Assembly: GCF_027359675.1 (NCBI RefSeq)
Contig: NZ_CP114786.1
Coordinates: 3,942,501-4,006,500, forward strand
Length of the DNA: 64,000 nt
From: Roseibium sp. Sym1
GTDB lineage: Bacteria > Pseudomonadota > Alphaproteobacteria > Rhizobiales > Stappiaceae
Reading direction: 5' to 3'
Made by a program: the position numbers and the translations under genes. Every line of letters starts with the position of its first letter. The stretch's first letter is position 1. Shown here in pieces: positions 45,750 to 54,292 of this stretch. Below the pieces are notes generated by a model. It made no database searches. It was not told the origin of the DNA and worked only from the letters and a program-made list of their open reading frames with translations.

Positions 45750-45786
45750 AAAAAAGGCCGGTCGCGAATGCGCCGGCCTTTTTTCT
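45750..45786. terminator. Bidirectional terminator between flgL and flaF
   Basis: AAAAAAGGCCGG and CCGGCCTTTTTT form a 12-bp stem around an 11-base loop, with A and T runs on both sides. Confidence 0.9.
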
Positions 45787-45801
45787 GACTGTCTGGAGTT
45801 G

Positions 45802-46188
45802 TTACTCGGCTTCCGCAGGTTTGGACCGCAATCCTTCGGCAATCGAACGATTGATGTTGATGAGAACATCGATCTTGTTGCTGTCGTCGGACGTGATGAT
45901 CGACATGGTCTGCTTGAAGACGAAAATACCCAGGGAGGCGATGTTGTTCTTGATGTCCTGAGGCAATTCGCTTTCCTGGCTGGTGGCCGAGGTTACCAGA
46001 ATTGTCCAGAGCTTGCGGTTATAGACCAGCACATCATCCTTTTCGGCGAGCGAAGATTCCTCCCACTCATCCTTGATCAACTGAAGCCGGGCTGCGGCTT
46101 TCATCAGCAGATTCGCTTCCAGCTCCCGAGGTGACACCGCTGCCACCTGGCTCGTTTTCTGGTAAGCCTGCGCTGCCTGTTTGTACAT
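45802..46188 (-). CDS. flaF: Flagellin biosynthesis regulator FlaF
   Basis: 128 residues. The typical start AYQKTSQVAAVSPRELEANLL and the body DEWEESSLAEKDDVLVYNRKLWTILV are recognisably FlaF, a chaperone/regulator required for flagellin production in alphaproteobacteria. It overlaps the 3' end of flbT by 122 bp in another frame, with its ATG 46188 preceded by GAAGGGA inside the flbT gene. Confidence 0.9.
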   Translation of the reverse strand: MYKQAAQAYQKTSQVAAVSPRELEANLLMKAAARLQLIKDEWEESSLAEKDDVLVYNRKLWTILVTSATSQESELPQDIKNNIASLGIFVFKQTMSIITSDDSNKIDVLININRSIAEGLRSKPAEAE

Positions 46189-46564
46189 GACTGATCAGCG
46201 TCCCTTCATACTCGATGAGCTTACGTGCTTCTTTCAGTGCTTTGTAAAAGGCGCCGGTTAGGATGGCGTTACTGATCCTTGTAACGTAGGGGATCGTACT
46301 CGGCGCGGCCTTCACAATGTCGTTGACGAGGGTGAAGTAATTCTCCTGAATTCTTTCGATATCCGTCGACAGATACATCAGCTGCACGGCCAGATAGACA
46401 CGTTTGGCTGGCGTATCCGCAGTGGCCGGCGTGAGAATATCCTTTTCTCTCAGAATGGGAGCCTGGCCTTCGATAAAGAGACGGGTCCGCTGGTTATCAT
46501 TGGTGATGACACTGTCCCCGATGATAATCCGTTCGCCCGGTTTCAGCTCGACCTTGAGCGCCAT
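46067..46564 (-). CDS. flbT: Flagellum biosynthesis repressor FlbT
   Basis: 165 residues. ALKVELKPGERIIIGDSVI at the start is diagnostic. FlbT binds flagellin mRNA leaders and sets their stability. The family domain ends near residue 130 (YKALKEARKLIEYE); the last ~35 residues (HVQTGSAGLPENEPGG onward) are low-complexity and are encoded in the part overlapping flaF in a second frame. ATG 46564 has an ideal GGAGGT 6 bp upstream. Longer than the usual ~140-150 residues because of that tail. Confidence 0.9.
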   Translation of the reverse strand: MALKVELKPGERIIIGDSVITNDNQRTRLFIEGQAPILREKDILTPATADTPAKRVYLAVQLMYLSTDIERIQENYFTLVNDIVKAAPSTIPYVTRISNAILTGAFYKALKEARKLIEYEGTLISHVQTGSAGLPENEPGGSGVTSGAGSESADESRSPASVDQG

Positions 46565-46655
46565 TCCGTGACCTCCACGCGTAAGTATCGCCATGAAACG
46601 TTAACGAAAGCGTTAACGATTACCCCCGACACTTTAGTGATAATTGCCGTCGGTG

Positions 46656-48149
46656 TTAACCGAACAGGCTCAAGACGCTCTGGTCGGCCTGGTTTGCAAG
46701 CGACAGAGCCGTCGATGACAGCTGCTGGCGGGTCTGCAAGGCCAGCATGTTCGCGCCTTCCTCGTTCATGTCGGCAATGGTCAGTTCGCCTGCGCCGACC
46801 TCAAGCGTGTTGATCAGGTTTTCGGTGAAATCGGTGCGGATTTCAACCGTCGACAGCGCCGTACCCATGGATCTTGCCGCGGATCTGAGTTCATCCAGTG
46901 CCGCGTTGATCGCCTGCAGCGTCCGGTCGATATCCGTATCGGTCTTGAATTCCGAAGCGGCAGCCGAAAGTGCGACCGTGCCCACGCCGCTGCCAAGCGT
47001 CATCCGGTTGAAGTCGTCATTGCTGCTGGAAATGTCGAAAGAGACTTCACCGATGAGGGAAATGCTGCCGCCGGAGAAGGTGGCGTCGAGCCCCTTGACG
47101 TTGTCGATAAAGGTGACCAGGTCGCTGACCGTCGTCTCGTCGTCGATTTCCAGCGAGGCGGGCTCGAATCCGTTGCCGTCGGTAATGGTGATCGTGTCAC
47201 CGGCCTGGAAACCGCCGGAAGAGATCAGCGTCGCCGTGGAACTGAGTGGTGACACCGTCAATGTGGTGGTCGTTCCGCCGGTCGCACCGCCGTCCGTCGC
47301 GGTCCCGCCGCCGGCATTGTCCTTCGAGATCGCCAGGGAATTGTCCAGACCCGAGACGATGGTGATGCCGTCCGTGGCTTCGTCGAAACTTGCGTGAACG
47401 CCGTTCAGGTCGTTCAGCGCATCGACATAATCCTGCACGGTGGTGATGTCCGTTCCCACGGTGAAACTCGTGGTTCCGGAGGAATCGGTCACCGTGACAA
47501 CATCGCCGGCCGCCCAGTCGCCGAGATCCGTCAGGTTGGAGGACGCCTGCAGACCGGTCAGGGTCAGCGTTGTGGTGCCGCCATAGAGGTTGAACGCGGA
47601 GGTTCCGGTTCCGCCGACGTCAAGATCATCGAGATTGAGGCCGTCATCCAGTGTCGTGTCGGTGAAGTCGACCGGATTGACTGTCAGGTTGGAGGTGCTG
47701 TCCTCGTTGAAGATGACTTCCAGTTCGTTGCCGGCCCCCGCCAGAAGGTTCTTGCCCTTGTAGCTGGAATCCCGCGCCATGTCCTCGATCTGCTCGAGAA
47801 GGTCGTTGTACTGGCTGGTGAACTGCTTGCGCTCGTATTCACTGGAAGTCTGCAGCGCCTGGTTGGCAATCGCCTTGGCCGATTCGACCAGCTTGGTGAT
47901 TGACGTGATGCCCTTGTCGGCCGCCCGGATCGTCTGCACCGACTGGCCCATGTTGTCGAGCAGTTTGGTGAGATCGCTCGCGCGGTCGTTCAGCGATTGT
48001 GCCGTGAAGAAGGAGTTGGGATTGTCGAGAGCCGTATTGACCTTCAGGCCGGTCGCCAGCCGGGTCTGTGTGATGGATTGCAAATCCGCCGTCTGTTTCA
48101 GCGACAGGAGATTGTCCCGGACGGCACTGGAGAGAACAATATCAGGCAT
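46656..48149 (-). CDS. Flagellin (copy 1)
   Basis: 497 residues. The conserved N-terminal D0/D1 (SSAVRDNLLSLKQTADLQSI, then ALDNPNSFFTAQSLNDRA) and C-terminal helix ending ANQADQSVLSLFG flank a ~250-residue variable middle. The middle holds IN-like/DUF1522-type repeats (GDTITITDGNGFEPASLEIDDE, then VSDLVTFIDNVKGLDATF). It is less similar to copies 2 and 3 than these are to each other. Large alphaproteobacterial flagellin exported to the filament. Confidence 0.92.
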   Translation of the reverse strand: MPDIVLSSAVRDNLLSLKQTADLQSITQTRLATGLKVNTALDNPNSFFTAQSLNDRASDLTKLLDNMGQSVQTIRAADKGITSITKLVESAKAIANQALQTSSEYERKQFTSQYNDLLEQIEDMARDSSYKGKNLLAGAGNELEVIFNEDSTSNLTVNPVDFTDTTLDDGLNLDDLDVGGTGTSAFNLYGGTTTLTLTGLQASSNLTDLGDWAAGDVVTVTDSSGTTSFTVGTDITTVQDYVDALNDLNGVHASFDEATDGITIVSGLDNSLAISKDNAGGGTATDGGATGGTTTTLTVSPLSSTATLISSGGFQAGDTITITDGNGFEPASLEIDDETTVSDLVTFIDNVKGLDATFSGGSISLIGEVSFDISSSNDDFNRMTLGSGVGTVALSAAASEFKTDTDIDRTLQAINAALDELRSAARSMGTALSTVEIRTDFTENLINTLEVGAGELTIADMNEEGANMLALQTRQQLSSTALSLANQADQSVLSLFG

Positions 48150-48263
48150 CAGTCTTCACCGCTTTTCCTGTTCAGTACGCGCCGAGGGTTTTTGCGGGAC
48201 ATGCAAGTTAAGTCCGCGCCCTCGCCGTAAATCTAAATGGAAAGTTAATCACTGATGCACCGG

Positions 48264-48278
48264 TTAACTTACCGTAAA
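48264..48278 (-). promoter_or_regulatory. Conserved TTAA-N7-TAAA motif upstream of flagellin 1
   Basis: TTAACTTACCGTAAA on the plus strand, 115 bp before the ATG. Fits the TTAACT-N4-GTAAA pattern shared by all three flagellin genes and is one mismatch from the CtrA box TTAA-N7-TTAA. Confidence 0.6.
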
Positions 48279-48365
48279 TAAAAGTTACCAAAAGCTTTCT
48301 TTTAACGTATTGAAAAATAAAGAGAAATTTTGTCACGCCTAATTAGGCCTCGAGCCTGGAAACGA

Positions 48366-48392
48366 AAACGGCGGACTCGATGTCCGCCGTTT
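48366..48392 (-). terminator. Terminator of flagellin 2
   Basis: AAACGGCGGAC pairs with GTCCGCCGTTT around a TCGAT loop, followed on the minus strand by a T-rich tail; about 45 bp after the stop. Confidence 0.85.
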
Positions 48393-48438
48393 CCATGTCT
48401 TCTCAAGTGAATCAGCCGTCCGACTGATTCTCCTAGAA

Positions 48439-49941
48439 TTAGAAGAGGGATAGCACTGTCTGGTCGGCCTGGGAGGCGAAGGACAGGGATGTCGAGGCGA
48501 GCTGCTGACGGGTCTGCAGAGCCAGCAGGTTTGCACCTTCTTCGTTGGTATCGGCCAGGGTCAGAAGACCTGCACCTTCCTGCAAAGTATTGATCATCGT
48601 CTTGGTGTAATCTTGACGGATCTCGACAGTGGACAGGTTTGTACCGAATTCGGAGGCCTGGGACCTGAGGTTGCTCAGGGCCGTGTTGAGACGGTCGACC
48701 ACCCGGTTGATGTCGGAATCCGTCGCGAAGCCGCTGTCCGACAGCGCGGACAGTGTCACGCCTGCGGTGTTGGCCGTGAAGGCGTCGCTGGCGAAGTCCG
48801 AGTTGTCACTGGTGAGAGCCAGATCGACGTCGGAGGTGATGTCCAGTCGGCCGGAAGAAGCGTTGAAGGTCGCCTCGACACCGTTGAAGTCGTCAATGAA
48901 GTTTTCAAGGTCATCGACGGTGGTGTCGTCCTCGATTTCCAGCGAGCCCAGTTCGAAGCCGTTGCCGTCCGTCAGGGTCAGCGTGTCGCCGACGGCGAAG
49001 GAACCGGTGTCAGACAGCAGGGCGCCGGTGGAAGCCAGGGCCGTTGCGGCCACTTCGAAGGTGGACAGGGCTGCGGAGTGCGTGTCGACAGTGTCAGAGA
49101 TGTGGAAATCCTGGTCACTGTAGATGGTCAGTTCGCCGCTGGTGTCGTCGAACTCTGCACGAACACCGGAAATGCTGTTGAGGCTGTCGACCAGGTCCTG
49201 AACGGTTGCACCGGCGGTCACGGTATCGGAACCGGAGATGATGGCGTTCGGGCTGTCGATGGCGTCAACGAATTCCAGGGTGGTGGTGGTCGAGATCACG
49301 TTGGATTCCGACAGGGCGGACGCGGAGTTCAGCGTCGTGGTGCCGTCGGTCAGCGTGATGGTCGTCTTGCCGCCCTGAAGGGTGAAGGAGGTCGTGGAAC
49401 CCTGACCTTCCGCCAGATCCGAGAGGTTCAGGCCGGTGGACAGAGCGGTGTCGGTGTAGTCGACCGCCTCGATCGTCAGCTTGGACGTGGAATCTTCATT
49501 GAAGATCGTGGTCAGGTCGTTGCCGTCGCCGGCCAGGAGGTTCTTGCCCTTGTAGGAGCTGTCCTTCGCGACATCTTCGATCTGCTCGAGCAGGTCATTA
49601 TACTGCTCGGTGAATTTCTTGCGCTCGTACTGGCTCTGTGTCTGCAGCGCCTGGTTGGCTTTCGCCTTGGCGGTTTCGACCAGGTCCGTGATGGTCTGGA
49701 TACCCTTGTCGGCAGCCTTGATGGTCTGCAGCGACTGACCCATGTCGTCCAGAAGGGTGGACAGGTCGTTTGCGCGGGAGTTGAGACCGGACGCCGTGAA
49801 GAAGCTGTTCGGATTGTCCAGGGCGGAGTTGACCTTCAGACCGGTCGCCAGTTTGTTCTGGACACCAGACATGAGATCCGCGGTGGACTGAAGCGTGAGG
49901 AGGTTCTGCCGTACGGCAGCTGACAGGGTAATATCCTGCAT
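48439..49941 (-). CDS. Flagellin (copy 2)
   Basis: About 500 residues. MQDITLSAAVRQNLLTLQST begins the D0 helix and SFASQADQTVLSLF ends it. The central section (about 180-340) is nearly identical to copy 3 at both protein and DNA level. The ATG 49941 is chosen over the longer frame to 49965 since it matches the other copies and has AAGGGA upstream. Confidence 0.92.
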   Translation of the reverse strand: MQDITLSAAVRQNLLTLQSTADLMSGVQNKLATGLKVNSALDNPNSFFTASGLNSRANDLSTLLDDMGQSLQTIKAADKGIQTITDLVETAKAKANQALQTQSQYERKKFTEQYNDLLEQIEDVAKDSSYKGKNLLAGDGNDLTTIFNEDSTSKLTIEAVDYTDTALSTGLNLSDLAEGQGSTTSFTLQGGKTTITLTDGTTTLNSASALSESNVISTTTTLEFVDAIDSPNAIISGSDTVTAGATVQDLVDSLNSISGVRAEFDDTSGELTIYSDQDFHISDTVDTHSAALSTFEVAATALASTGALLSDTGSFAVGDTLTLTDGNGFELGSLEIEDDTTVDDLENFIDDFNGVEATFNASSGRLDITSDVDLALTSDNSDFASDAFTANTAGVTLSALSDSGFATDSDINRVVDRLNTALSNLRSQASEFGTNLSTVEIRQDYTKTMINTLQEGAGLLTLADTNEEGANLLALQTRQQLASTSLSFASQADQTVLSLF

Positions 49942-50017
49942 CTGACTATCCCTTTCCTGGGTCACAAATTCATCTGCTCGTCCTGAGCAGGTTGCCTAGG
50001 ATCATTCCTCGTTAACC

Positions 50018-50064
50018 TTAATCAATGGTTAAACGCTTGAATTTTAGGGTTAACTGAGCGTAAA
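50018..50064 (-). promoter_or_regulatory. Two TTAA-N7 boxes upstream of flagellin 2
   Basis: TTAATCAATGGTTAA (50018-50032) is a perfect TTAA-N7-TTAA box, and TTAACTGAGCGTAAA (50050-50064) is the motif shared by the three flagellins, 109 bp before the ATG. Both fit CtrA-type sites. Confidence 0.65.
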
Positions 50065-50450
50065 CGCCGAGACGGGGCTTGCCAGGAATCTCGAGAGGGA
50101 ATCTGGATGGCGGGGGAGTCCGGAATGAGAAAAGTGGCACCGTAAAAAGTGACGGATATCTGGCTGGTCAATTGCCGGCAGTTGCGGGGACCATCTGGAA
50201 GCCGCGGGAAACAGCCATTTCGGTGGCGCATGACCGGCCTTCCCGGTTGCCGGCCGGAAGGCGCGCGAAAAAAAATCCGAGATGGCGCGTCCGGGGCGCG
50301 TTCGAACCGGTTTTCGGGAGAGGGAAGGCAAAAAGGCTGCAGGAGGCAGCCTGTCCGGCGAGGGCGTTCCGGCCGCAGGCGCCGCCGTGCACATATGCGC
50401 CGTTAATACTTTGACGGCGAGAATCGCGGACCGGGCAAGGACAAAAGAAA

Positions 50451-50470
50451 AAGCGGGCCGAAGCCCGCTT
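50451..50470 (-). terminator. Terminator of flagellin 3
   Basis: AAGCGGGC (50451-50458) pairs with GCCCGCTT (50463-50470) with a CGAA loop; the minus strand continues into TTTTTCTTTT. Confidence 0.88.
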
Positions 50471-50497
50471 TCCCCATGATCGCGATGCGCTTGTGGC

Positions 50498-52000
50498 TTA
50501 GAAGAGCCGCAGAACGTTCTGGTCCGCCTGTGCCGCGAAGGACAGCGAGGTGGAGGCCAGGCTCTGACGGGTCTGCAGGGCCAGCAGGTTTGCACCTTCT
50601 TCGTTGGTGTCGGCCAGGGTCAGGAGACCTGCACCTTCTTCCAGCGTGTTGATCAGGTTCTTGGTGAAGTCCTGACGGTTTTCAACGATGGAGAGGTTGG
50701 TACCGAACTCGGAGGCCTGGGTCCGCAGCGAGCCGAGAGCCGTGTTCAGACGGTCAACAACGCGGTTGATGTCGGAATCGGTCGCAAAGCCACTGTCGGA
50801 GATCGCCGAGAGCGAAACACCGGTGGTGTTTGCAGTGAATGCATCACTTGCAAAGTCGGCATTGTCACTGGTGAGCGACAGGTCAACTTCAGAGGTGATG
50901 TCCAGACGGCCCGAAGAGGTGTTGAACGAAGCGGAAACGCCCTGGAAGTCGTTGACGAAGTTCGTCAGGTCATCGACGGACGTGTCGTCCTCGATTTCCA
51001 GCGAACCCAGTTCGAAGCCGTTACCGTCCGTCAGGGTCAGCGTGTCGCCGACAGCGAAGGAACCGGTGTCAGACAGCAGGGCGCCGGTGGAAGCCAGAGC
51101 CGTTGCGGCCACTTCGAAGGTGGACAGGGCTGCGGAGTGCGTGTCGACAGTGTCAGAGATGTGGAAATCCTGGTCACTGTAGATGGTCAGCTCACCGCTG
51201 GTGTCGTCGAACTCTGCACGAACACCGGAAATGCTGTTGAGGCTGTCGACCAGGTCCTGAACGGTGGCACCGGCGGTCACGGTATCGGAACCGGAGATGA
51301 TGGCGTTCGGGCTGTCGATGGCGTCAACGAATTCCAGGGTGGTGGTGGTCGAGATCACGTTGGAGTCGGACAGCGCGGAGCTGGAGTTCAGCGTCGTGGT
51401 GCCGTCGGTCAGCGTGATGGTCGTCTTGCCGCCCTGAAGGGTGAAGGAAGTGGTCGCGCCCTGACCTTCTGCCAGATCCGAGAGGTTCAGGCCGGTGGAC
51501 AGGGAAGAGTCGGTGTAGTCGACCGCGTCGATCGTCAGCTTGGACGTGGAGTCTTCGTTGAAGATCGTGGTCAGGTCGTTGCCGTCGCCGGCCAGAAGGT
51601 TCTTGCCCTTGTAGCCTGCATCCTTCGCCAGGTCTTCGATCTGGGTCAGAAGTTCGTTGTACTGGGACGCAAACTGCTTGCGCTCGTACTGGCTCTGCGT
51701 CTGCAGGGCCTGGTTGGCTTTCGCCTTGGCAGACTCAACCAGCTTGGTGATGCTGGAAATGCCTTCATCCGCAGCTTTCAGGGTCTGAACCGACTGGCCC
51801 ATGTCGTCCAGAAGAGTGGACAGGTCGTTTGCACGGGAAGTCAGGCCGGAAGCCGTGAAGAAGCTGTTCGGATTGTCCAGTGCGGAGTTCACTTTCTTAC
51901 CGGTCGCCAGTTTGTTCTGGACGTCGGACATGAACGAAGCGGTGGACTGAAGGGTGTTGAGGTTCGCACGAACCGCGCTGGACAGAGTAATGTCAGCCAT
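50498..52000 (-). CDS. Flagellin (copy 3)
   Basis: 500 residues; starts ADITLSSAVRANLNTLQSTA and ends SFAAQADQNVLRLF. It has the same architecture as copies 1 and 2, and its central section matches copy 2 almost base for base, so the pair have been homogenised recently or duplicated late. RBS AGAAAGGA sits upstream of ATG 52000. It is the first of three separately terminated flagellin genes reading left. Confidence 0.92.
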   Translation of the reverse strand: MADITLSSAVRANLNTLQSTASFMSDVQNKLATGKKVNSALDNPNSFFTASGLTSRANDLSTLLDDMGQSVQTLKAADEGISSITKLVESAKAKANQALQTQSQYERKQFASQYNELLTQIEDLAKDAGYKGKNLLAGDGNDLTTIFNEDSTSKLTIDAVDYTDSSLSTGLNLSDLAEGQGATTSFTLQGGKTTITLTDGTTTLNSSSALSDSNVISTTTTLEFVDAIDSPNAIISGSDTVTAGATVQDLVDSLNSISGVRAEFDDTSGELTIYSDQDFHISDTVDTHSAALSTFEVAATALASTGALLSDTGSFAVGDTLTLTDGNGFELGSLEIEDDTSVDDLTNFVNDFQGVSASFNTSSGRLDITSEVDLSLTSDNADFASDAFTANTTGVSLSAISDSGFATDSDINRVVDRLNTALGSLRTQASEFGTNLSIVENRQDFTKNLINTLEEGAGLLTLADTNEEGANLLALQTRQSLASTSLSFAAQADQNVLRLF

Positions 52001-52113
52001 GATGTGTCCTTTCTAGGAGTACAAGTTACAAGGATCCTTCCTGGATCCGGCCCACATCTATGCGCGGATCGCCGAAACAAATTCTAAAGAAACTTGGTTA
52101 GCGCGTGTTAACC

Positions 52114-52128
52114 TTAACTAGAGGTAAA
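52114..52128 (-). promoter_or_regulatory. Conserved TTAA-N7-TAAA motif upstream of flagellin 3
   Basis: TTAACTAGAGGTAAA on the plus strand, 114 bp before the ATG, matching the flagellin motif TTAACT-N4-GTAAA. Confidence 0.6.
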
Positions 52129-52631
52129 CCCTTGTAAATAAACATTTTTCCGTTTTTGGTTGAAGTCGTTTTATTTGAGTGGCTTGCGCGGGAACACCTG
52201 GTGACGGGCGCGACGGCAGCCTCGATTCCTTGAACGGACGAGGGGCAGGAAAATGATGCCGCATCTGCCGGAATTGCGGGCCGGGCGACGTTGATCGGGG
52301 CAGGTTTGTTAACTTGCGCCGGGGCTGACGGGGGAAGTTTGGCGGCAGAGGCAGCAAAACGGTCAGCGATTGCGTTGAGATCACGACAGCCGATGGGCGG
52401 TGTCAGCTTCGAACGAGAACATCCCGGCAGGGGACGCGCAGACGGAGCCGTTGCCGGGAAAGTCGCGCAGACATTTCTTGTGTCAGGACGCCGGCGGTCC
52501 ATCGCTTAGGGGGCGGGAGTCCCCACTCGTTCGTCATTGCCGGACTTGATCCGGCAATCCATGCCGTGACCTCGCACAGTCCCGAGACCTTGCAATTGGA
52601 TACGGAACGGCATGGATCCCATGGTCAAGCC

Positions 52632-52943
52632 CACTGCTGTCCGGTTAAGCAGGAGCCTCTGTATGCAAACAGGTTTTGCCGCTTGTACCAGTCTCCCCCC
52701 TGGAGGGGGAGATGTCTCCGGAAGGAGACAGAGGGGGGGCTCAACCTCTCAGCATACAAGGCCTTTTCCGAATACGAGGAACCGCTGCGCCCCCCTCTGT
52801 CCGGTTCCCGGACATCTCCCCCTCCAGGGGGGAGAGGGGTGCAAGTGGTAAGGCACTGCGTGTCCCGGACTAGAAGAAGCGTAAATATCGACAATGAATC
52901 AATGACCTGTTGTAACTGAGCCGCGTTAAACCGGACAGCAGTG
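52632..52943. mobile_element. MITE-like element with 9-bp target duplication
   Basis: Terminal inverted repeat CACTGCTGTCCGGTT (52632-52646) is matched by AACCGGACAGCAGTG at 52929-52943. GGTCAAGCC is directly repeated at 52623-52631 and 52944-52952. 312 bp, no transposase; it contains a second palindrome (52691-52835) with arms around CCCCCCTGGAGGGGGAGATG. Confidence 0.85.
52691..52835. repeat. Inner palindrome within the MITE
   Basis: GTCTCCCCCCTGGAGGGGGA (52691-52710) onward to GATGTC is the reverse complement of GACATCTCCCCCTCCAGGGG onward at 52811-52835. This may be another repeat nested in the MITE, or part of the MITE itself. Confidence 0.75.
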
Positions 52944-53145
52944 GGTCAAGCCATGGGATGACGAGGATGGAGAGGTGTTCCTTCCGGGGCCCGGTCTTGC
53001 CGCTTTCGCGTCATGCCGCGATGACAAATCATCTTGTGTCGAGAGGAGTTGCGCCTCAAACGAACTTGAACGCCCGGATGCGGCTGAGGGTTTCCTCCGC
53101 GCCAAACCGTCTCGGTCAAAGGACCCTTATTGATCGGAAAATGCT

Positions 53146-53535
53146 CTAGACGCGGATGGATTGCGTGAATTGCCGTGTCTGTACCGTATCGACGGATTCA
53201 GCATAGGCGCGCAGACGCAACAGGGTTTCGCTCGGGATTTGCCGAACAACCTGACCGGTTTCCGTGTTGGTTGCGATGTAAACGAGGCTTTCGCTGTCTT
53301 CGTCGATGACGTTCTGACGCTCGACGGTCGGCGTGTACCGCTCCAGCAGCGAACGCCGATCCCGTTCGTTGTTGGCAGACCTCTGGCTGGTTTCCGTCTC
53401 GGTGGACGGGGTCACAGTCTCTTCGGCCGGCAAATCCGTCTTGGCGGACGACTCGTTCTGTTCCGGGGCCCGCGTAGCCGGCGTGATCGCCGTATACGTC
53501 GGCGATGGCGGCCGGGCCAATCCCGTGTCCAACAT
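53146..53535 (-). CDS. flaG: FlaG-family flagellar protein
   Basis: 129 residues. The C-terminal FlaG-like segment VYIATNTETGQVVRQIPSETLLRLRAYAE at about 82-110 is the only conserved part, after a Ser/Thr/Glu-rich N-terminal half. FlaG proteins influence filament length. ATG 53535 follows GGAGGGAAAG directly; the GTG frame to 53565 is less likely. Confidence 0.75.
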   Translation of the reverse strand: MLDTGLARPPSPTYTAITPATRAPEQNESSAKTDLPAEETVTPSTETETSQRSANNERDRRSLLERYTPTVERQNVIDEDSESLVYIATNTETGQVVRQIPSETLLRLRAYAESVDTVQTRQFTQSIRV

Positions 53536-53797
53536 CTTTCCCTCCGGGTCACTCGATACAAACACCCGTTGACGGAGGAATATAACGTAAGGGAATGAAT
53601 CTTCTGTTAACGGAATGATTAGATTTTTAGGGTGTCGGATCTATCCGTCTGCGGCCGTTCCTGATTCGGTCCCGGTGCACCTGAAAGCCAGTATTAGGCA
53701 GCATTGGCAGCATTTCGGAGGAAAGGGAAAAGACACCTTCCCGCGGGGGCTGTGCCTTCATTGTTGGCGTTGCCAGGAGCGGTTTGCCGCGCCTTCC

Positions 53798-54292
53798 TCA
53801 AAGAGACTGGTTGACGGCAATACCGCGCGCCGATTGCGGTCCGGTCGGTGCCGTACCATTGCGGCCATAGGTCGTCGGAGCCGTCGCGTTCTTGGCGCCG
53901 GCCACCTTGGCCACCGTCGAAACGATGTTGTTGGCGACATCGCGGGCAGTGGAAAGCACCGCCAGATTGATGCGCAGGACGGGCTGGAACTCGCCGTGCT
54001 GACGCCGAAGGCTCTGGGTCGCCGCCGGCGCAAGGTTGCCGAGGGCAACCGCGTGTTCCTTCGCCGTCATCATGCCGCGGGTGTATTCATGGATCAGGCG
54101 GGCCTTGTCCGCCTGAAGTTCGCCCGCTTCCTTCAGTTTACCCGCCCGGACGAGATCTGTTTCCATCTCTATGACGGACAACAGCGCTTCCATGGTGCCG
54201 GACAGGGCGGAACAGAAGTTCTCCGCGTCCTGTTGGCTTGTGGGCCGCTCCAGGGAAAACGGAAATGTGGTTGCGTTCGGTTGTGCGGTCAT
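53798..54292 (-). CDS. FlgN-like flagellar chaperone (tentative)
   Basis: 164 residues, mostly helical. The segment ALLSVIEMETDLVRAGKLKEAGELQADKARLIHEYTRGM resembles FlgN/FliT-type export chaperones for hook-associated proteins. It overlaps the rod-binding gene by ATGA at 54289-54292 and is the last gene of flgI-flgJ-type-this. The family assignment is by size, helix pattern and context only. Confidence 0.6.
   Translation of the reverse strand: MTAQPNATTFPFSLERPTSQQDAENFCSALSGTMEALLSVIEMETDLVRAGKLKEAGELQADKARLIHEYTRGMMTAKEHAVALGNLAPAATQSLRRQHGEFQPVLRINLAVLSTARDVANNIVSTVAKVAGAKNATAPTTYGRNGTAPTGPQSARGIAVNQSL

Larger units (their letters stand above)
49942..50497. other. Intergenic region between flagellins 2 and 3
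   Basis: 555 bp with the flagellin 2 upstream motifs (50018-50032 and 50050-50064) and the flagellin 3 terminator (50451-50470). I see no credible gene in the middle part; the frames there lack ribosome sites and family features. Confidence 0.5.
52532..52963. repeat. Palindromic repeat interrupted by a MITE
   Basis: Left arm CGTCATTGCCGGACTTGATC (52532-52551) onward to CCATGCCGT, and right arm ACGGCATGGATCCCATG (from 52606) joined after the insertion to ATGGGATGACG (52953-52963). Removing 52632-52943 plus one 9-bp repeat restores two ~36-bp complementary arms, so the element pre-dates the insertion. Confidence 0.8.
52001..53145. other. Repeat-bearing intergenic region
   Basis: About 1.1 kb without a credible gene. 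The first 100-130 bp hold the flagellin 3 promoter region; 52532-52963 is a palindromic element split by a MITE; the rest shows no family features. The largest frame, 134 codons at 52098-52502 minus, has Pro/Arg-biased composition and no homology I recognise. Confidence 0.6.

Noticed and set aside
46605..46622. GTTAAC pair upstream of flbT as a CtrA box
   Set aside because: Spacing between TTAA half-sites is 8 rather than 7 and there is no repeat of the flagellin motif around it.
48150..48300. Sigma-54 or sigma-28 promoters for the flagellins
   Set aside because: No GG-N10-GC -24/-12 pair and no TAAA-N15-GCCGATAA match was found upstream of any of the three genes.
52098..52502. A 134-codon minus frame between flagellin 3 and flaG
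   Set aside because: Biased composition, no ribosome site, no recognisable family, lies amid repeats.
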